Below, piece after piece: positions 43,384 to 55,843 of a stretch of DNA of 64,000 nt. The position numbers and the translations under genes were made by a program. Below the pieces are notes generated by a model, which saw only the letters and a program-made list of their open reading frames with translations, was not told where the DNA came from and made no database searches. The stretch is from positions 248,001-312,000 of the forward strand of contig NZ_VYSG01000002.1 in NCBI RefSeq assembly GCF_010667615.1, given 5' to 3'. Every line of letters starts with the position of its first letter. Position 1 is the first letter of the stretch. Origin of the DNA: Bifidobacterium choloepi. GTDB lineage: Bacteria; Actinomycetota; Actinomycetes; Actinomycetales; Bifidobacteriaceae.

Positions 43384-44583
43384 GTGCATTTTTCCTCCCG
43401 CGTGGACATTTCCGAGCCGAACCCGATCGCCGTCGCCGAACGCGACATGAAGACTGCCGGCATCGTCCTTGACAAGCTCAACGATTCGAATCCCACCCGC
43501 CACGGCCTGGCGCCGGCGAGCCTGCCCGCCGTCTACGGCGCCGAGCCCCGCGGCCAGCATGCCGCCCGCGAGGCGCTGGCCGCCCACGTCAACGGCGACG
43601 GCCGGCTCGCCCCGCCGGTCGATCCCGATCGGCTCTACCTGCTGAGCTCGACGTCCGAAGCCTACGCATGGCTGATGAAACTGCTGTGCGACGCCGGCGA
43701 CGCCATTCTCGCGCCGAAGCCCGGCTATCCGCTCATCGAGTCGATCGCGCGGATCGAATGCGTGGAACCGGTCGAATACAACCTGCGCTTCGACGGCTCG
43801 TGGACGATCGACATCCCCGAAATCGAGGCGCTCGTCGAGGCCGGCGAGACCGACGGCCATCCGGTGCGCGCCATCGTCGTCATCAACCCGAACAATCCGA
43901 CCGGCTCGTACGCCAAGCCGGCCGAACGCGAGGCGATCGTCGACGTCGCCCGCCGCCACGGCCTGGCGATCATCGCCGACGAGGTCTTCTTCGACTACGC
44001 GCTCGAACCGTTCACGGACACGGCCGGCGACGTCGTCAACCGCCGGTTCGCCGGCGAGGACCGCGTGCTCACGTTCGCACTCGACGGCTTCTCGAAGACG
44101 CTCGCCGCGCCGCACGCCAAGGTCGGCTGGATCGAGACAAGCGGGCCGGACGACGACGTCGCCGAGGCGCAGCGCCGCCTCGACGTCATCGCCGACGACT
44201 TCCTGCCGATGGGCGAGATGATCGCCGCGGCAATTCCCGGCATGCTGCAGGAGGCGCCCGCGCAGACCGCGAAGGTGCGGGACCGCGTGCGCGGCAACCT
44301 CGCGACGCTGCACGCCATGCTCGCCGCCGACGACCTCGGCGTCGTCGACGTGCTGCGCGCCGAGGGTGGCTGGAACGTGCTGCTGCGCTTCCCGTCCGTC
44401 ATCGACGAGAACGACCTCGTGCTGCGCATGATCCGCGACTTCCGCACGAGCGGCCAGCCCGGCTACTTCTTCGACATGACGTCGAACGGCTACCTCGCGA
44501 TCTCGCTGCTGCCGGAGCCCGGCGACTTCCGCCGCAACGTCGGGACGGTGCTGGAGGCCGTCGCCGCGGAACTCGGGCAGTAA
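43384..44583 (+). CDS. PLP-dependent aminotransferase, class I/II
   Basis: This 399-residue fold-type I aminotransferase has the cofactor contacts NPNNPTGSY and IIADEVFFDYAL, and the Schiff-base Lys in FSKTLAAPHAKVGW. The N-terminus (VDISEPNPIAV) and the LYLLSSTSEAYAWLMKLL segment, where many relatives read TSGTTEA-like sequence, make it a divergent member, so the amino donor cannot be named. GTG 43384 is chosen on promoter position. It is monocistronic and convergent with the ABC ATPase gene (36 bp). Confidence 0.88.
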   Translation: MHFSSRVDISEPNPIAVAERDMKTAGIVLDKLNDSNPTRHGLAPASLPAVYGAEPRGQHAAREALAAHVNGDGRLAPPVDPDRLYLLSSTSEAYAWLMKLLCDAGDAILAPKPGYPLIESIARIECVEPVEYNLRFDGSWTIDIPEIEALVEAGETDGHPVRAIVVINPNNPTGSYAKPAEREAIVDVARRHGLAIIADEVFFDYALEPFTDTAGDVVNRRFAGEDRVLTFALDGFSKTLAAPHAKVGWIETSGPDDDVAEAQRRLDVIADDFLPMGEMIAAAIPGMLQEAPAQTAKVRDRVRGNLATLHAMLAADDLGVVDVLRAEGGWNVLLRFPSVIDENDLVLRMIRDFRTSGQPGYFFDMTSNGYLAISLLPEPGDFRRNVGTVLEAVAAELGQ

Positions 44584-44619
44584 GGGAGCGGGGAAAGGCG
44601 GCCGGCGCGGGGCATTGCG

Positions 44620-45432
44620 CTACTGCCGCATTGCGCGGTACTTGCCGCGGATCAGGTCGGCGTAGAAGGCGGCCGCGTCCTCGGGCAGCCCGTCGAACCT
44701 GACGTCGCCGTCGTCCATGACGAGCGTGCGCGCGATGTGGTATTCCGGCCGCGTCAGCAGGTCGACGTCGTGCGTGGCGAAGATGACGGGCTTCTCGCAC
44801 GAGAACAGCGCCTGGGCGACATGGCCGGTACTGATCTCGTCGAGGCCGCGAGTCGGCTCGTCGGCGACGAGGACGGCCGGGTTCAGCGCGCAGGCGATCG
44901 CCAGCGCCAGCATGTGCAGCTGCTCGGTGTCGAGTTCGCGGGCCGGCGTGCGGGCGACGTGGGTCAGGTCGAAGTGGGCGAACATGTTGCCGATGACGGC
45001 GAGCCGCTCGGTTTCGCCGAGACGGTATTTTTTCAGCAGCGCGCCAAGCGCGTCGTGGATCGACATCGACGTGTTGAATTCGCCGGGAATTTCCTCGCGC
45101 TCGACGTAGCCGGCGAACATGCCGATGCGCCGCCGGTCGCGTTTCGAGTCGGACCGGAATGTCTCCTCGGCGCCGCTGTCCGCGCCGTCGCGCGCCGTCG
45201 CCGTCATCAGGCCGCCGGTCGGCGCGAACCGTCCGGTCAGCACCTTGAGCAGCGTCGACTTGCCGGCGCCGTTGAGGCCGATGACGGCGGTGTGGCCGTC
45301 CTGCGCGAACAGGTCGACGCTGACGCCGACCATGCCGACGCGGCCGTCCTCGTAGGCGTACGAGACGTCGTCGAGATGGAAGTTCGCCGAGTCGACGGTG
45401 TTGAGATGCCTGCCAAACCACGAAAAGCTCAT
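44620..45432 (-). CDS. Orphan ABC-type ATPase with degenerate signature motif
   Basis: This 270-residue ABC ATPase has Walker A GLNGAGKST, Walker B ALNPAVLVADEPTRGLD (Asp-Glu present) and the switch His in FATHDVD. However, the LSGGQ signature is replaced by ARELDTEQLHML, losing both glycines, so cooperation in a standard ABC dimer is doubtful. It shows CbiO/EcfA-like length. No permease of ABC type is adjacent; the upstream same-strand gene (33 bp away) is a large polytopic membrane protein that might be a partner. A minus-strand TACAAT lies 6 nt before ATG 45432, so it has its own leaderless promoter. Confidence 0.8.
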   Translation of the reverse strand: MSFSWFGRHLNTVDSANFHLDDVSYAYEDGRVGMVGVSVDLFAQDGHTAVIGLNGAGKSTLLKVLTGRFAPTGGLMTATARDGADSGAEETFRSDSKRDRRRIGMFAGYVEREEIPGEFNTSMSIHDALGALLKKYRLGETERLAVIGNMFAHFDLTHVARTPARELDTEQLHMLALAIACALNPAVLVADEPTRGLDEISTGHVAQALFSCEKPVIFATHDVDLLTRPEYHIARTLVMDDGDVRFDGLPEDAAAFYADLIRGKYRAMRQ

Positions 45433-45438
45433 GGCCTC

Positions 45439-45444
45439 ATTGTA
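45439..45444 (-). promoter_or_regulatory. -10 element of the orphan ABC ATPase gene, leaderless arrangement
   Basis: Minus-strand TACAAT, then GAGGCC, then ATG 45432. Confidence 0.5.
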
Positions 45445-45465
45445 GACAGCCGATCGCGATGTCGC

Positions 45466-47982
45466 CTAGAGCAGCGTGAACCAGCTCGCCACCCCGGCGT
45501 ACAGGCCGGGATTGTTGTTGACCATGCTGTCGTCGCGGCCGATCGTGAACAGCGACAGCACGGCGATGGCCAGCGAGAACAGTGTCAGCGCCAGCAGCAA
45601 CGCCCGGCACAGCCACGTCAGCCAGCGTCGGCGCGCGGCCACGGCGCCGGCTCGGTCGCGGGAATCGTCGCCGGCCAGCGTGCCGGCAGGGGAGACGGCG
45701 GCATGGTCGGTGCCGAGTAGCCAGCCGATGACCGGCACGGCGGCGATCATGAACAGCCAGCCGAAATCGCACATGTAGCGCCAGCCGAAGCCGCCGACGC
45801 GCGCGTCGAACAGCAGCAGGACGACGCCGAGCGCGAGCGACCAGACCATCAGTCCCCAGCAGCCCGTGCGGGCGAACCGTTTCCGGACGAACGGCGCGGC
45901 GAGCGCGAAGACGACGGCCGGCGCGAGCAGCAGCAGGCCGCCGACGGACGGCTCGGTGAACGACCATTCGGGCAGCGGCGTCGGCGAGATCTCGAGGAAC
46001 GGGAATCGCGAGGTGAACCTAAGCGGCAGCAGCAGGTAGTAGAACAGCGTGCCGGCCATGTTCTTCAGCGGCGTCGAGAAGACGGTCATGTCGGTGACGG
46101 TGATCTGGTAGTCGTTGCCGAAGTCGAACGGCGAGCCGAATCGCGCGATGTTGTACCAGCAGACGACGGCGAGGAGGGCGACGGCCGGCAGCAGGACGGC
46201 GACGAGCGGCTTCGCGATCGTCGCGGCGACGGTCCTTGCCGTCGACGATTCGCCCGTCCGTCCGGCCGGATCGTGCCGGTTCGCGGACGATCCGGCCGCC
46301 ACGGCGCGGCGGCGAACGCCGGTCGCCAGCCGCCACATCGCCCTGATCTGCGGCCAGAACACCGGGAACGCGAGGATGGCCGTCAGCGCGAACGTCGGCC
46401 GGCAACCCACCGTCGCGGCGATGCACAGCGCGCCGGCGCCCACGCGGGCGAGCGACAGCGCCGGCGCGTCGGAGCCGGGGACGCTCCAGTACCGGTGCAC
46501 GGTGCCGTTGCGGCGTCGCCTCGTCGGCGCGGGCCGGGCGGCGCCGAGCCAGAACCACAGGCCCATCGTGCACAGGAACAGCGACGCGGCGAACGGAATC
46601 GAGTAGAAATTCGTGCGGTACCACAGGTAGACGGCGTTCGAGCCGAACAGGAACAGCGCGCACGTCATCGACGTCGCGGCCAGCGAGATCCGCGGGCAGC
46701 AGCGGCGCAGCAGCCGCACGACGAGCAGCGTGGCGAAGACGAGGAAGCCGAACATCAGCAGCAGTTCGGCGCAGGAGGCCGGCAGCATCATGCCGGCGCC
46801 GTCCGTGCCCAGGCCGAACAGCGACGTGACGGCCTGGAACGGCAGGAACAGCAGCAGCGCCGGCAGCACGCCGAAATACGAATACCAGTGGCCGTCGTGG
46901 AACGCGTAGTCCCAGTAGATCGGCGTGACGCCCTGCGCCTTGAGCGCCTCGCGGGCCGTCACGTCGTACGGGTTGGCGAGCGCCGCCAGCTGGTCGGGCA
47001 CCGGCAAGTCGAGCCAGACATGGCCGTGCAGCAACGCGTCGGCGACGTGGCCGTACTGGTCGAAGTCGTAGGTGTAGCCGCCGTCGAGATGGAACGCGAG
47101 CGGAAACGACGTCGCGATCTGCTGGACGACGACGGCGAGCGAGACGGCGCCGGCGACGCCGAGAATGCCGGCGAGCCAGCAGCGCTGGCGGACGCTCGAC
47201 GTGTCCAGGCGCATGCGCCACAGCCGCGATCCCGGGCGCCAGAGCCAGACGAGCAGGACGACGAAGGCCATGACGGCGACGCGCGCCCAGTTGAAGTTGA
47301 ACGGCACGCGCACGTTCGCGCGGATGTTCGAGATCGGCACGATCGATCCGGCCGGCTCCTCGACCCAGACGCGCACGGTGCCGCTCGACGGCGCCTTGAA
47401 ATACATCGACATCGCCGAGTACGGACATACCGACGCCGTCGCCGTCGTCGACTGGTCGGCGGAATCCCGGCCGGTCGAATCCTGTCCGCCGGAAGCCGCC
47501 GTGGCCGCCTCGTCGACGACGGCGCGCAGGTAGACGGTCTTGACGAGCGTCTCGGTGCCGCTGTCGGTGTCGAGGTCGGCGACATCCTGCATGGCCCGCG
47601 GACTCGAGCCGATCGCATGGTAGTAGTCGCTCGAGCCGTCGGCGACGACGGTGAAGTACGCCTGCGTCGGATCGGTCACCTTGACCATGCCGTTCGGCAG
47701 CCGTTCGAGGCCGGAGCCGAGCGCGTTGTTGGCCGACGCCGAGTCGGTGCTCGCGGCGATCGACGTCCAGTACGGCAGGTTGAAGCCGACGATCTCGACG
47801 AGCGCGATCAGCAGCGCCGCGACCGCCGCTCCGGCCAGTGTCGGCAGCGCGCGGGCAAGACGGGCCGTGCGCGCGCCGGCCGCGCCGGAATAATCGCGGG
47901 TGCCGGCGGTGTTGACGCTGGCAGTGCTGTCGCCGGCGGTACCGTCGCGGAACGGGAAAGACTGATGTCGATGAAGGACCAC
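45466..47982 (-). CDS. Large polytopic membrane protein, possibly GT-C-like glycosyltransferase
   Basis: The product is about 838 residues. One membrane helix lies near residues 40-65, then an external domain of about 190 residues, then ten or more membrane helices to the C-terminus with cytosolic Arg-rich loops. YDFDQYGHVADALLHGH and YWDYAFHDGHWYSYFGVLPA lie in the first loops after a helix and resemble the acidic loop of GT-C mannosyl/arabinosyl transferases, but no family is certain. ATG 47991 is in frame, but a minus-strand TAGAAT overlaps it and ends 7 nt before GTG 47982, so the GTG is preferred. Divergent from the TPR-like gene and upstream of the ABC ATPase gene. Confidence 0.7.
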   Translation of the reverse strand: MVLHRHQSFPFRDGTAGDSTASVNTAGTRDYSGAAGARTARLARALPTLAGAAVAALLIALVEIVGFNLPYWTSIAASTDSASANNALGSGLERLPNGMVKVTDPTQAYFTVVADGSSDYYHAIGSSPRAMQDVADLDTDSGTETLVKTVYLRAVVDEAATAASGGQDSTGRDSADQSTTATASVCPYSAMSMYFKAPSSGTVRVWVEEPAGSIVPISNIRANVRVPFNFNWARVAVMAFVVLLVWLWRPGSRLWRMRLDTSSVRQRCWLAGILGVAGAVSLAVVVQQIATSFPLAFHLDGGYTYDFDQYGHVADALLHGHVWLDLPVPDQLAALANPYDVTAREALKAQGVTPIYWDYAFHDGHWYSYFGVLPALLLFLPFQAVTSLFGLGTDGAGMMLPASCAELLLMFGFLVFATLLVVRLLRRCCPRISLAATSMTCALFLFGSNAVYLWYRTNFYSIPFAASLFLCTMGLWFWLGAARPAPTRRRRNGTVHRYWSVPGSDAPALSLARVGAGALCIAATVGCRPTFALTAILAFPVFWPQIRAMWRLATGVRRRAVAAGSSANRHDPAGRTGESSTARTVAATIAKPLVAVLLPAVALLAVVCWYNIARFGSPFDFGNDYQITVTDMTVFSTPLKNMAGTLFYYLLLPLRFTSRFPFLEISPTPLPEWSFTEPSVGGLLLLAPAVVFALAAPFVRKRFARTGCWGLMVWSLALGVVLLLFDARVGGFGWRYMCDFGWLFMIAAVPVIGWLLGTDHAAVSPAGTLAGDDSRDRAGAVAARRRWLTWLCRALLLALTLFSLAIAVLSLFTIGRDDSMVNNNPGLYAGVASWFTLL

Positions 47983-47989
47983 GGACGCC

Positions 47990-47995
47990 ATTCTA
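47990..47995 (-). promoter_or_regulatory. -10 element of the membrane protein gene
   Basis: Minus-strand TAGAAT, 7 nt before GTG 47982. Its overlap with the ATG at 47991 is the reason for choosing the GTG start. Confidence 0.4.
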
Positions 47996-48091
47996 ACGTG
48001 AGGCCATGTTGAAGGACCATGGGCATGGACGGGCGTCCCCGGTCCGGCGGCGCCGGAGTAGATTGAAATGGAACGATTGGAGGCACGGGAC

Positions 48092-51000
48092 ATGGACCAC
48101 GGCAGTGACCAGCAGGACCAGCAGCGGCGGGGCGGCAAGCGTCCGCATCGCACGATCGCCTCGGTGCTGCACCGCGCCGGCGCGGCGGCCGAGACGGCCC
48201 GCCAGGTCGCCGGCGGCGCCGTCGAGGCCGCCAGGCAGTCGGCGTCGCATGCGACGGCCAGGCTGCGCCGGCCGCATGCCGACACCGCCGCGCGGGGCGG
48301 ACGGTCCGGCATGTCCCCGTCCGCTTCCGGTGCCGCCGGCGCACGCGGCGGCGGCACGCGCAAGGCCGCGCGGGGAAGCGCGGCGGAAAGCGACGTCCGC
48401 TCCGGGACTGCCCGTGCCAAGGCCACCCGTCCCGGAGACGTCCACGGCGGCGACGCCGCACGGGAGGCGAGCGACGCGATCCTGGCGCTGATCGGCGCCG
48501 ACCGGCGCATTGCGCTCGGCGCCACCGTGCGCCGCCATGTCCTCGACCCGATGCCGCTCGTGCCCGACGGCATCCGCCTCGGCTGGGCCCAGCTGCCGGC
48601 CACGCAGGGCCGCGGCTTCTCGCTCGGCCTGTTCCCCGACGCCGGCCACTTCGTGCCCGTCGCCTACGCCGACGACCGCGGCCGCGTCTTCTCCGGTTTC
48701 GAACCGACGATGGACACCCACGACCGCGAACCGCAATTCGCGTTCACGAAGGAAGGCGACGCGAGGCTGCCCGACGGCCCGCGGTTCGGCCACGACCATG
48801 CCGACGGGACGGTGCTCGACGTCGTCCAGGGCAACATCGTCGGCCGCGGCGACGACGGCCAGATGCTCTGGCTGGCGTCCTGGCTCAAGACCGGCAACCG
48901 CTACACGCTCGAGCAGATGCGGCTCGCGCTGCCGCGGACGATGCGCACCGACCTCGAATTCCGCGACGCGATCGCCACCGCCTTCTTCGCCACCTACCTC
49001 GTGCCGCGCGTGCGCGGCCTGCTCACCGGCTTCGGCTCCGGCAACATCTTCCGCCGGCTCAACCGCGAGGCGCCGCTCGGCGCCATCCGGCGCGCCATCG
49101 GCGACACGCTGACGGCCAGTGCCCACGGGCTGCGCGCCTCCGGCCTCGAGGAACACTTCGCCGACCTGATGAAGGAAGCCGGAGCCCTCGACCGCGTGAC
49201 CGGACTCGAGGCCGTCCACGGCCGCGAACCGGCGCGCCTGTTCACGTCGGCCTACTCCGGCGGCTACTTCCTGCGCCTGGTCGAAGGCAACGGCATTCCG
49301 TTCGACGCCGTCCTGCCGCTGATGAAGATCGAGGGCAACCTCAACCGGTTCTCGGCCGTCAGCAGCTGGCTCGAATTCAACGGCCGCACCGGCCGCCTTC
49401 CGATCGAGGACACCGTCACGCGCGCCGAGGCCGCGCAGATCGACCAGGCGCTGCTCGCCAACCCGGCCCTGCTCGCGTTCACGCCCGCCGACGACAATGC
49501 CTATCTCGACCTGCAGCACGGCGACGGCTTCCTCGCCGTCAACAACCTCGTCGAACTCGCCCGCGATGTCGCCCGACGACTGGCGTCCTCCCGCCCGGGC
49601 TCCTCCCCGGATGCCACGGCACTCGACGGGCAGGACGCCGGCGCGGACATGTCGCGGACCGGAGAATGGGTGTACCGGCAGACGCTGGCCACGATGCTGC
49701 GCGAAATCCGGCTGCCATACCGCTTCGACGCCGACTTCCGGTCGAACCTCGCCGCCGGCGATGTCGCCGTCGCCGTGACCGGCGCCGGTCCGGCGCTGAT
49801 GCCCGACAGCGAATACTCGGCCGACCGGCATGAATGGGTGGCGCTCGACGACCACCGCAAGGCCGCCGCCTCGGCGGCCTACTCGCTGCGCGTCGGACTC
49901 GTCGCCGCCGCGCTCGCGTTCGGCGCCGGCGACGACGTCGAACACGTCTGCCTCAAGATCGACTCGTACGGCGTCGAGGAGGCGCTCGCCGAACAGGACA
50001 GCGCCATCAAGGCGATGATCGGCGAGGCGATCAGCCAGTTCGAGCATCTCAAGCTGTCCGACTTCGAATTCGGCGGCGGCAAGGCCGACCCGAAGGACGG
50101 CGACTACCACGGCGACCCGCAATGGTCGGCCCAGTTCGGCCACAACGAGCGGCACGGCGCCGACGACGCCGCGTCCGACACGGGCGTCCGCGACGACGAA
50201 TTCGAGGCGCTGATGCGCGACTCCGGCATCGACGAGGTGGCATTCGCGTCGCCCGAACCCGTCACGCCGGCCGAGGCGGATGAATCGTCCCCGTCCGGCG
50301 CCGACGACGCGCCGGCGGCCGACCCGCTGACGCCGCAGCCGTCGATGACGACGATGGTGACCGTCGAGTTCACGCGCGACGAGTTCCTCGGCCGGCTCGC
50401 CGCCGACGGCCTGGCCCATCCGATCGACACCTACCGGCTGTTCGGCGCGACGATGGACATCGACCCGGCTGACGGCCTCAGGCCGACGACGCCGCGGTTC
50501 GCGCTGTCCGACGGACGCTTCGCGCCCGACGGCGCGCAGACGCTGCCCGAACACGACGACCGGCAGCTGCCGAGGCCCGTCGCCCGGATCCTCGGCACCG
50601 ACGACATGTTCGGCCTGTCCATCCAGCGCGACGACCTGCTCGCCCACGCCACCGACACGTTCCACCGGCTCGCCGCCGACGAGTCGATGCCGTCGGTCGA
50701 GAAGGCGCAGCGCGCGATGCGGCTCGTCGAGCGCATCAACGACCCGGAACTGACGGCGCTCGCGCCGTCGGTGACGGCCGCGCTGATCGACGGCACCGAC
50801 ACGCCCGACCTCGAGTTCGTCGACGCGCCCGGGCTCGACGACGAACGCCGCCGCGCCCACGACCTGTTGTTCTCCGGCCAGCTCGACCGCGCCCTCGACA
50901 CGGCCGAACACGCCGTCGCCGACCTCGACCGGCGCTTCGCGTCCGTCGACGGCGTGCCGCGCTATTTCAACTCGTACGCCGAACGTGTCGTCTACAACCG

Positions 51001-51658
51001 CATGTTCGCCACGCCCGGCGAGAAGACGGTGCTGATTCCCGACAACCTGTTCTACGCGCACATGGAACTCGCCGACCTCCTCGCGCAGGTCGGCGGCGAC
51101 CGCACGCCGCTCGACCACCTCAACGCGACCGTCGCCTACGCGCCGGCCTACCCGCTGTCGCATCTCAAGCTGGCCAGCCAGCTCGCCCGCGACGAGGACT
51201 GGGACTCGGCGAAGGCCGCCTGCCTCAACGCGCTGCGCGTGGCCCTCGACAGCTCCGACGCGGCATTCGCCTACTACAGGCTCGCCCAGGCGCTGTGGAT
51301 GCGCGACGACTTCCAGGTCGCCGTCGCCGCCTACGTGATGTGCACGGCGCTGTCGCCGCACGCCGTGCCGGGCGCCGGCGACGAACTGGCCGAACTCGTC
51401 GCCCGATGCAAGTCGCAGTGCATTGCCGTGCCGACGTCGGTCGGCGACGCCGCCCACGTGCTCGCCCGTCACGACATTCCGGTCTGGCCGAGCCGCGACA
51501 TCGCCGACCTCGTGCGCCAGGCGGCCCGCGCGACCGTCGACCGGGGCATGTTCGTGCCGGCCCGCACGCTCGCCGTCGCGTCGGTGCGCCTGACCGAAGG
51601 CAGCGCCGAGGGCCTCGATTTCCGGCACATCCAGTTCCTGCGCTCGCTGGGGGAGTAG
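48092..51658 (+). CDS. Uncharacterised 1188-residue protein with C-terminal TPR-like repeats
   Basis: I do not recognise the family. The first 130 residues are basic, Ala/Gly/Arg rich and disordered. Middle regions contain globular segments (RHVLDPMPLVPDGIRLGWAQ; FFATYLVPRVRGLLTGFGSG; KLSDFEFGGGKADPK). The last 280 residues contain helical pairs like tetratricopeptide repeats (LLFSGQLDRALDTAEHAVADL; LASQLARDEDWDSAKAACLN; YYRLAQALWMRDDFQVAVAAY). No signal peptide or membrane helix, so it is probably a cytosolic scaffold. GGAGG 9 nt before ATG 48092 and TAGATT at 48059 support this start over ATG 48068. It is divergent from the large membrane protein gene, 100 bp apart. Confidence 0.75.
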   Translation: MDHGSDQQDQQRRGGKRPHRTIASVLHRAGAAAETARQVAGGAVEAARQSASHATARLRRPHADTAARGGRSGMSPSASGAAGARGGGTRKAARGSAAESDVRSGTARAKATRPGDVHGGDAAREASDAILALIGADRRIALGATVRRHVLDPMPLVPDGIRLGWAQLPATQGRGFSLGLFPDAGHFVPVAYADDRGRVFSGFEPTMDTHDREPQFAFTKEGDARLPDGPRFGHDHADGTVLDVVQGNIVGRGDDGQMLWLASWLKTGNRYTLEQMRLALPRTMRTDLEFRDAIATAFFATYLVPRVRGLLTGFGSGNIFRRLNREAPLGAIRRAIGDTLTASAHGLRASGLEEHFADLMKEAGALDRVTGLEAVHGREPARLFTSAYSGGYFLRLVEGNGIPFDAVLPLMKIEGNLNRFSAVSSWLEFNGRTGRLPIEDTVTRAEAAQIDQALLANPALLAFTPADDNAYLDLQHGDGFLAVNNLVELARDVARRLASSRPGSSPDATALDGQDAGADMSRTGEWVYRQTLATMLREIRLPYRFDADFRSNLAAGDVAVAVTGAGPALMPDSEYSADRHEWVALDDHRKAAASAAYSLRVGLVAAALAFGAGDDVEHVCLKIDSYGVEEALAEQDSAIKAMIGEAISQFEHLKLSDFEFGGGKADPKDGDYHGDPQWSAQFGHNERHGADDAASDTGVRDDEFEALMRDSGIDEVAFASPEPVTPAEADESSPSGADDAPAADPLTPQPSMTTMVTVEFTRDEFLGRLAADGLAHPIDTYRLFGATMDIDPADGLRPTTPRFALSDGRFAPDGAQTLPEHDDRQLPRPVARILGTDDMFGLSIQRDDLLAHATDTFHRLAADESMPSVEKAQRAMRLVERINDPELTALAPSVTAALIDGTDTPDLEFVDAPGLDDERRRAHDLLFSGQLDRALDTAEHAVADLDRRFASVDGVPRYFNSYAERVVYNRMFATPGEKTVLIPDNLFYAHMELADLLAQVGGDRTPLDHLNATVAYAPAYPLSHLKLASQLARDEDWDSAKAACLNALRVALDSSDAAFAYYRLAQALWMRDDFQVAVAAYVMCTALSPHAVPGAGDELAELVARCKSQCIAVPTSVGDAAHVLARHDIPVWPSRDIADLVRQAARATVDRGMFVPARTLAVASVRLTEGSAEGLDFRHIQFLRSLGE

Positions 51659-54577
<2,919 letters not shown>

Positions 54578-54594
54578 CCCCGCACGTTCCGGAC

Positions 54595-54730
54595 GGTCAC
54601 TTGAAAAGTGCGGGAATTCCGGCCGCGATCAGGCATGCCCGCAATGGGAAAATGGCGGGATTCGGTCCTTTTCCAAGGCCCTGATCGCCAGGAAACGTCG
54701 CACTTTCCCGGTGACCTCATGAAAAGTGCG
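54595..54730 (+). ncRNA. Candidate alternating-structure RNA upstream of the C26 hydrolase
   Basis: AAAGTGCG (54605-54612) pairs with CGCACTTT (54699-54706); inside it GCGATCAGG (54625-54633) pairs with CCTGATCGC (54680-54688) and CCCGC with GCGGG (54638-54642, 54655-54659). A second AAAGTGCG at 54723-54730 can pair with the same CGCACTTT, so the two folds exclude one another. The two copies are each preceded by GGTSAC. It lies between the ligA stop and ATG 54821. Confidence 0.4.
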
Positions 54731-54820
54731 AAGTCCATTCCGGACATGAAACACGACGGAGAAACATTGGTCCGTTACGGTGCTCCCATCGACTTGAATC
54801 GGGCAAGGAGAACGGGAACG

Positions 54821-55603
54821 ATGAAACCGGTAATAGGCGTCATGCCGTTGATCGACGAGGCCAGGGACAGCTACTGGATGCTGACCGGCTACTTCACGAT
54901 GCTGGAAGCCGAGGGCGCCATCCCGCTGATGCCGCCGCCCACCGACGACCGCGACACGCTCGACTACCTTCTCGACACCTGCGACGGTTTCCTGTTCACC
55001 GGCGGTCCCGACGTGGACCCGGGCATGTACGGGGCCGGACGCACACCGGCATGCCACGCGGGCAGTCCGGTCCGCGACGCGATGGAAGGCTACCTGCTGC
55101 CACGCCTCGCCGACCTCGACAAGCCGGTCCTCGGCATCTGCCGTGGCCTGCAGGTCATGAACGCCGCCCTTGGCGGCACGCTCTACCAGGACCTGCCCAC
55201 CGAACAGCCGGACGGCCTGGGCCGGCGGCATCGCATGAGCGCGCCATACGACCGCGAGGTTCACGGAGTCGCCGTCGTCGCCGGCAGCCGGCTCGACACG
55301 CTGCTGCGCCGGAGCGGCGTGACGGCGCGGGAAGATTCCGCCGGTCGCGCCGCCATCGCATCGTCCGGCGAGTCCGCTCCGCTCGTCATCGGCGTCAACA
55401 GCTACCATCACCAGGGCGTCCGCGACGTCGCGCCGGCGCTCGCGGTCGCCGCCGTCGCCGAGGACGGCCTCGTCGAGGCGCTCGAGATGCCCGGCGGCAG
55501 GTTCTTCCTCGGCATCCAGTGGCATCCGGAATTCTGCTACGCCGGCGGCGACCGGCCAAGCCGGGCCATCGTCGCCGCCTTCGTCGACAGCTGCCGGCAA
55601 TGA
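54821..55603 (+). CDS. Gamma-glutamyl-gamma-aminobutyrate hydrolase family protein (peptidase C26)
   Basis: This 260-residue class I glutamine-amidotransferase-like hydrolase has the nucleophile Cys in GICRGLQVMN and the His-Glu pair in QWHPEF, with GGPDVDP forming the oxyanion side. Relatives (PuuD) hydrolyse gamma-glutamyl-GABA or other gamma-glutamyl amides to free glutamate. No other Puu-pathway gene is near, so the substrate is open. AAGGAG lies 10 nt before ATG 54821; an in-frame ATG at 54746 has no SD. The long region between ligA and this gene contains a candidate regulatory RNA. Confidence 0.88.
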   Translation: MKPVIGVMPLIDEARDSYWMLTGYFTMLEAEGAIPLMPPPTDDRDTLDYLLDTCDGFLFTGGPDVDPGMYGAGRTPACHAGSPVRDAMEGYLLPRLADLDKPVLGICRGLQVMNAALGGTLYQDLPTEQPDGLGRRHRMSAPYDREVHGVAVVAGSRLDTLLRRSGVTAREDSAGRAAIASSGESAPLVIGVNSYHHQGVRDVAPALAVAAVAEDGLVEALEMPGGRFFLGIQWHPEFCYAGGDRPSRAIVAAFVDSCRQ

Positions 55604-55809
55604 CATCGCGGGGTGCCGTCCCGGAGCGCCATTCCATCGTCGCCACCGGTGCGCCCGCCAGGCGCGACATGACATGCCCGACGCTGTCCCGAACCCTCCT
55701 GCAGGCTTCCGCGGACACGACGGATCAACATCACATCGCGATCGGAGCGGACGAATCGCGTTGAATGCCGGCGGTCCACAGGCCGCTCGCGTCGCTGCAT
55801 CCCTCACGC

Positions 55810-55815
55810 TAGAGT
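55810..55815 (+). promoter_or_regulatory. -10 element of mrp
   Basis: TAGAGT, start expected near 55822; GGGAG follows before ATG 55844. Confidence 0.35.
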
Positions 55816-55843
55816 GAAGAAGTTGCGAAGGGAGCCAAGCTGC

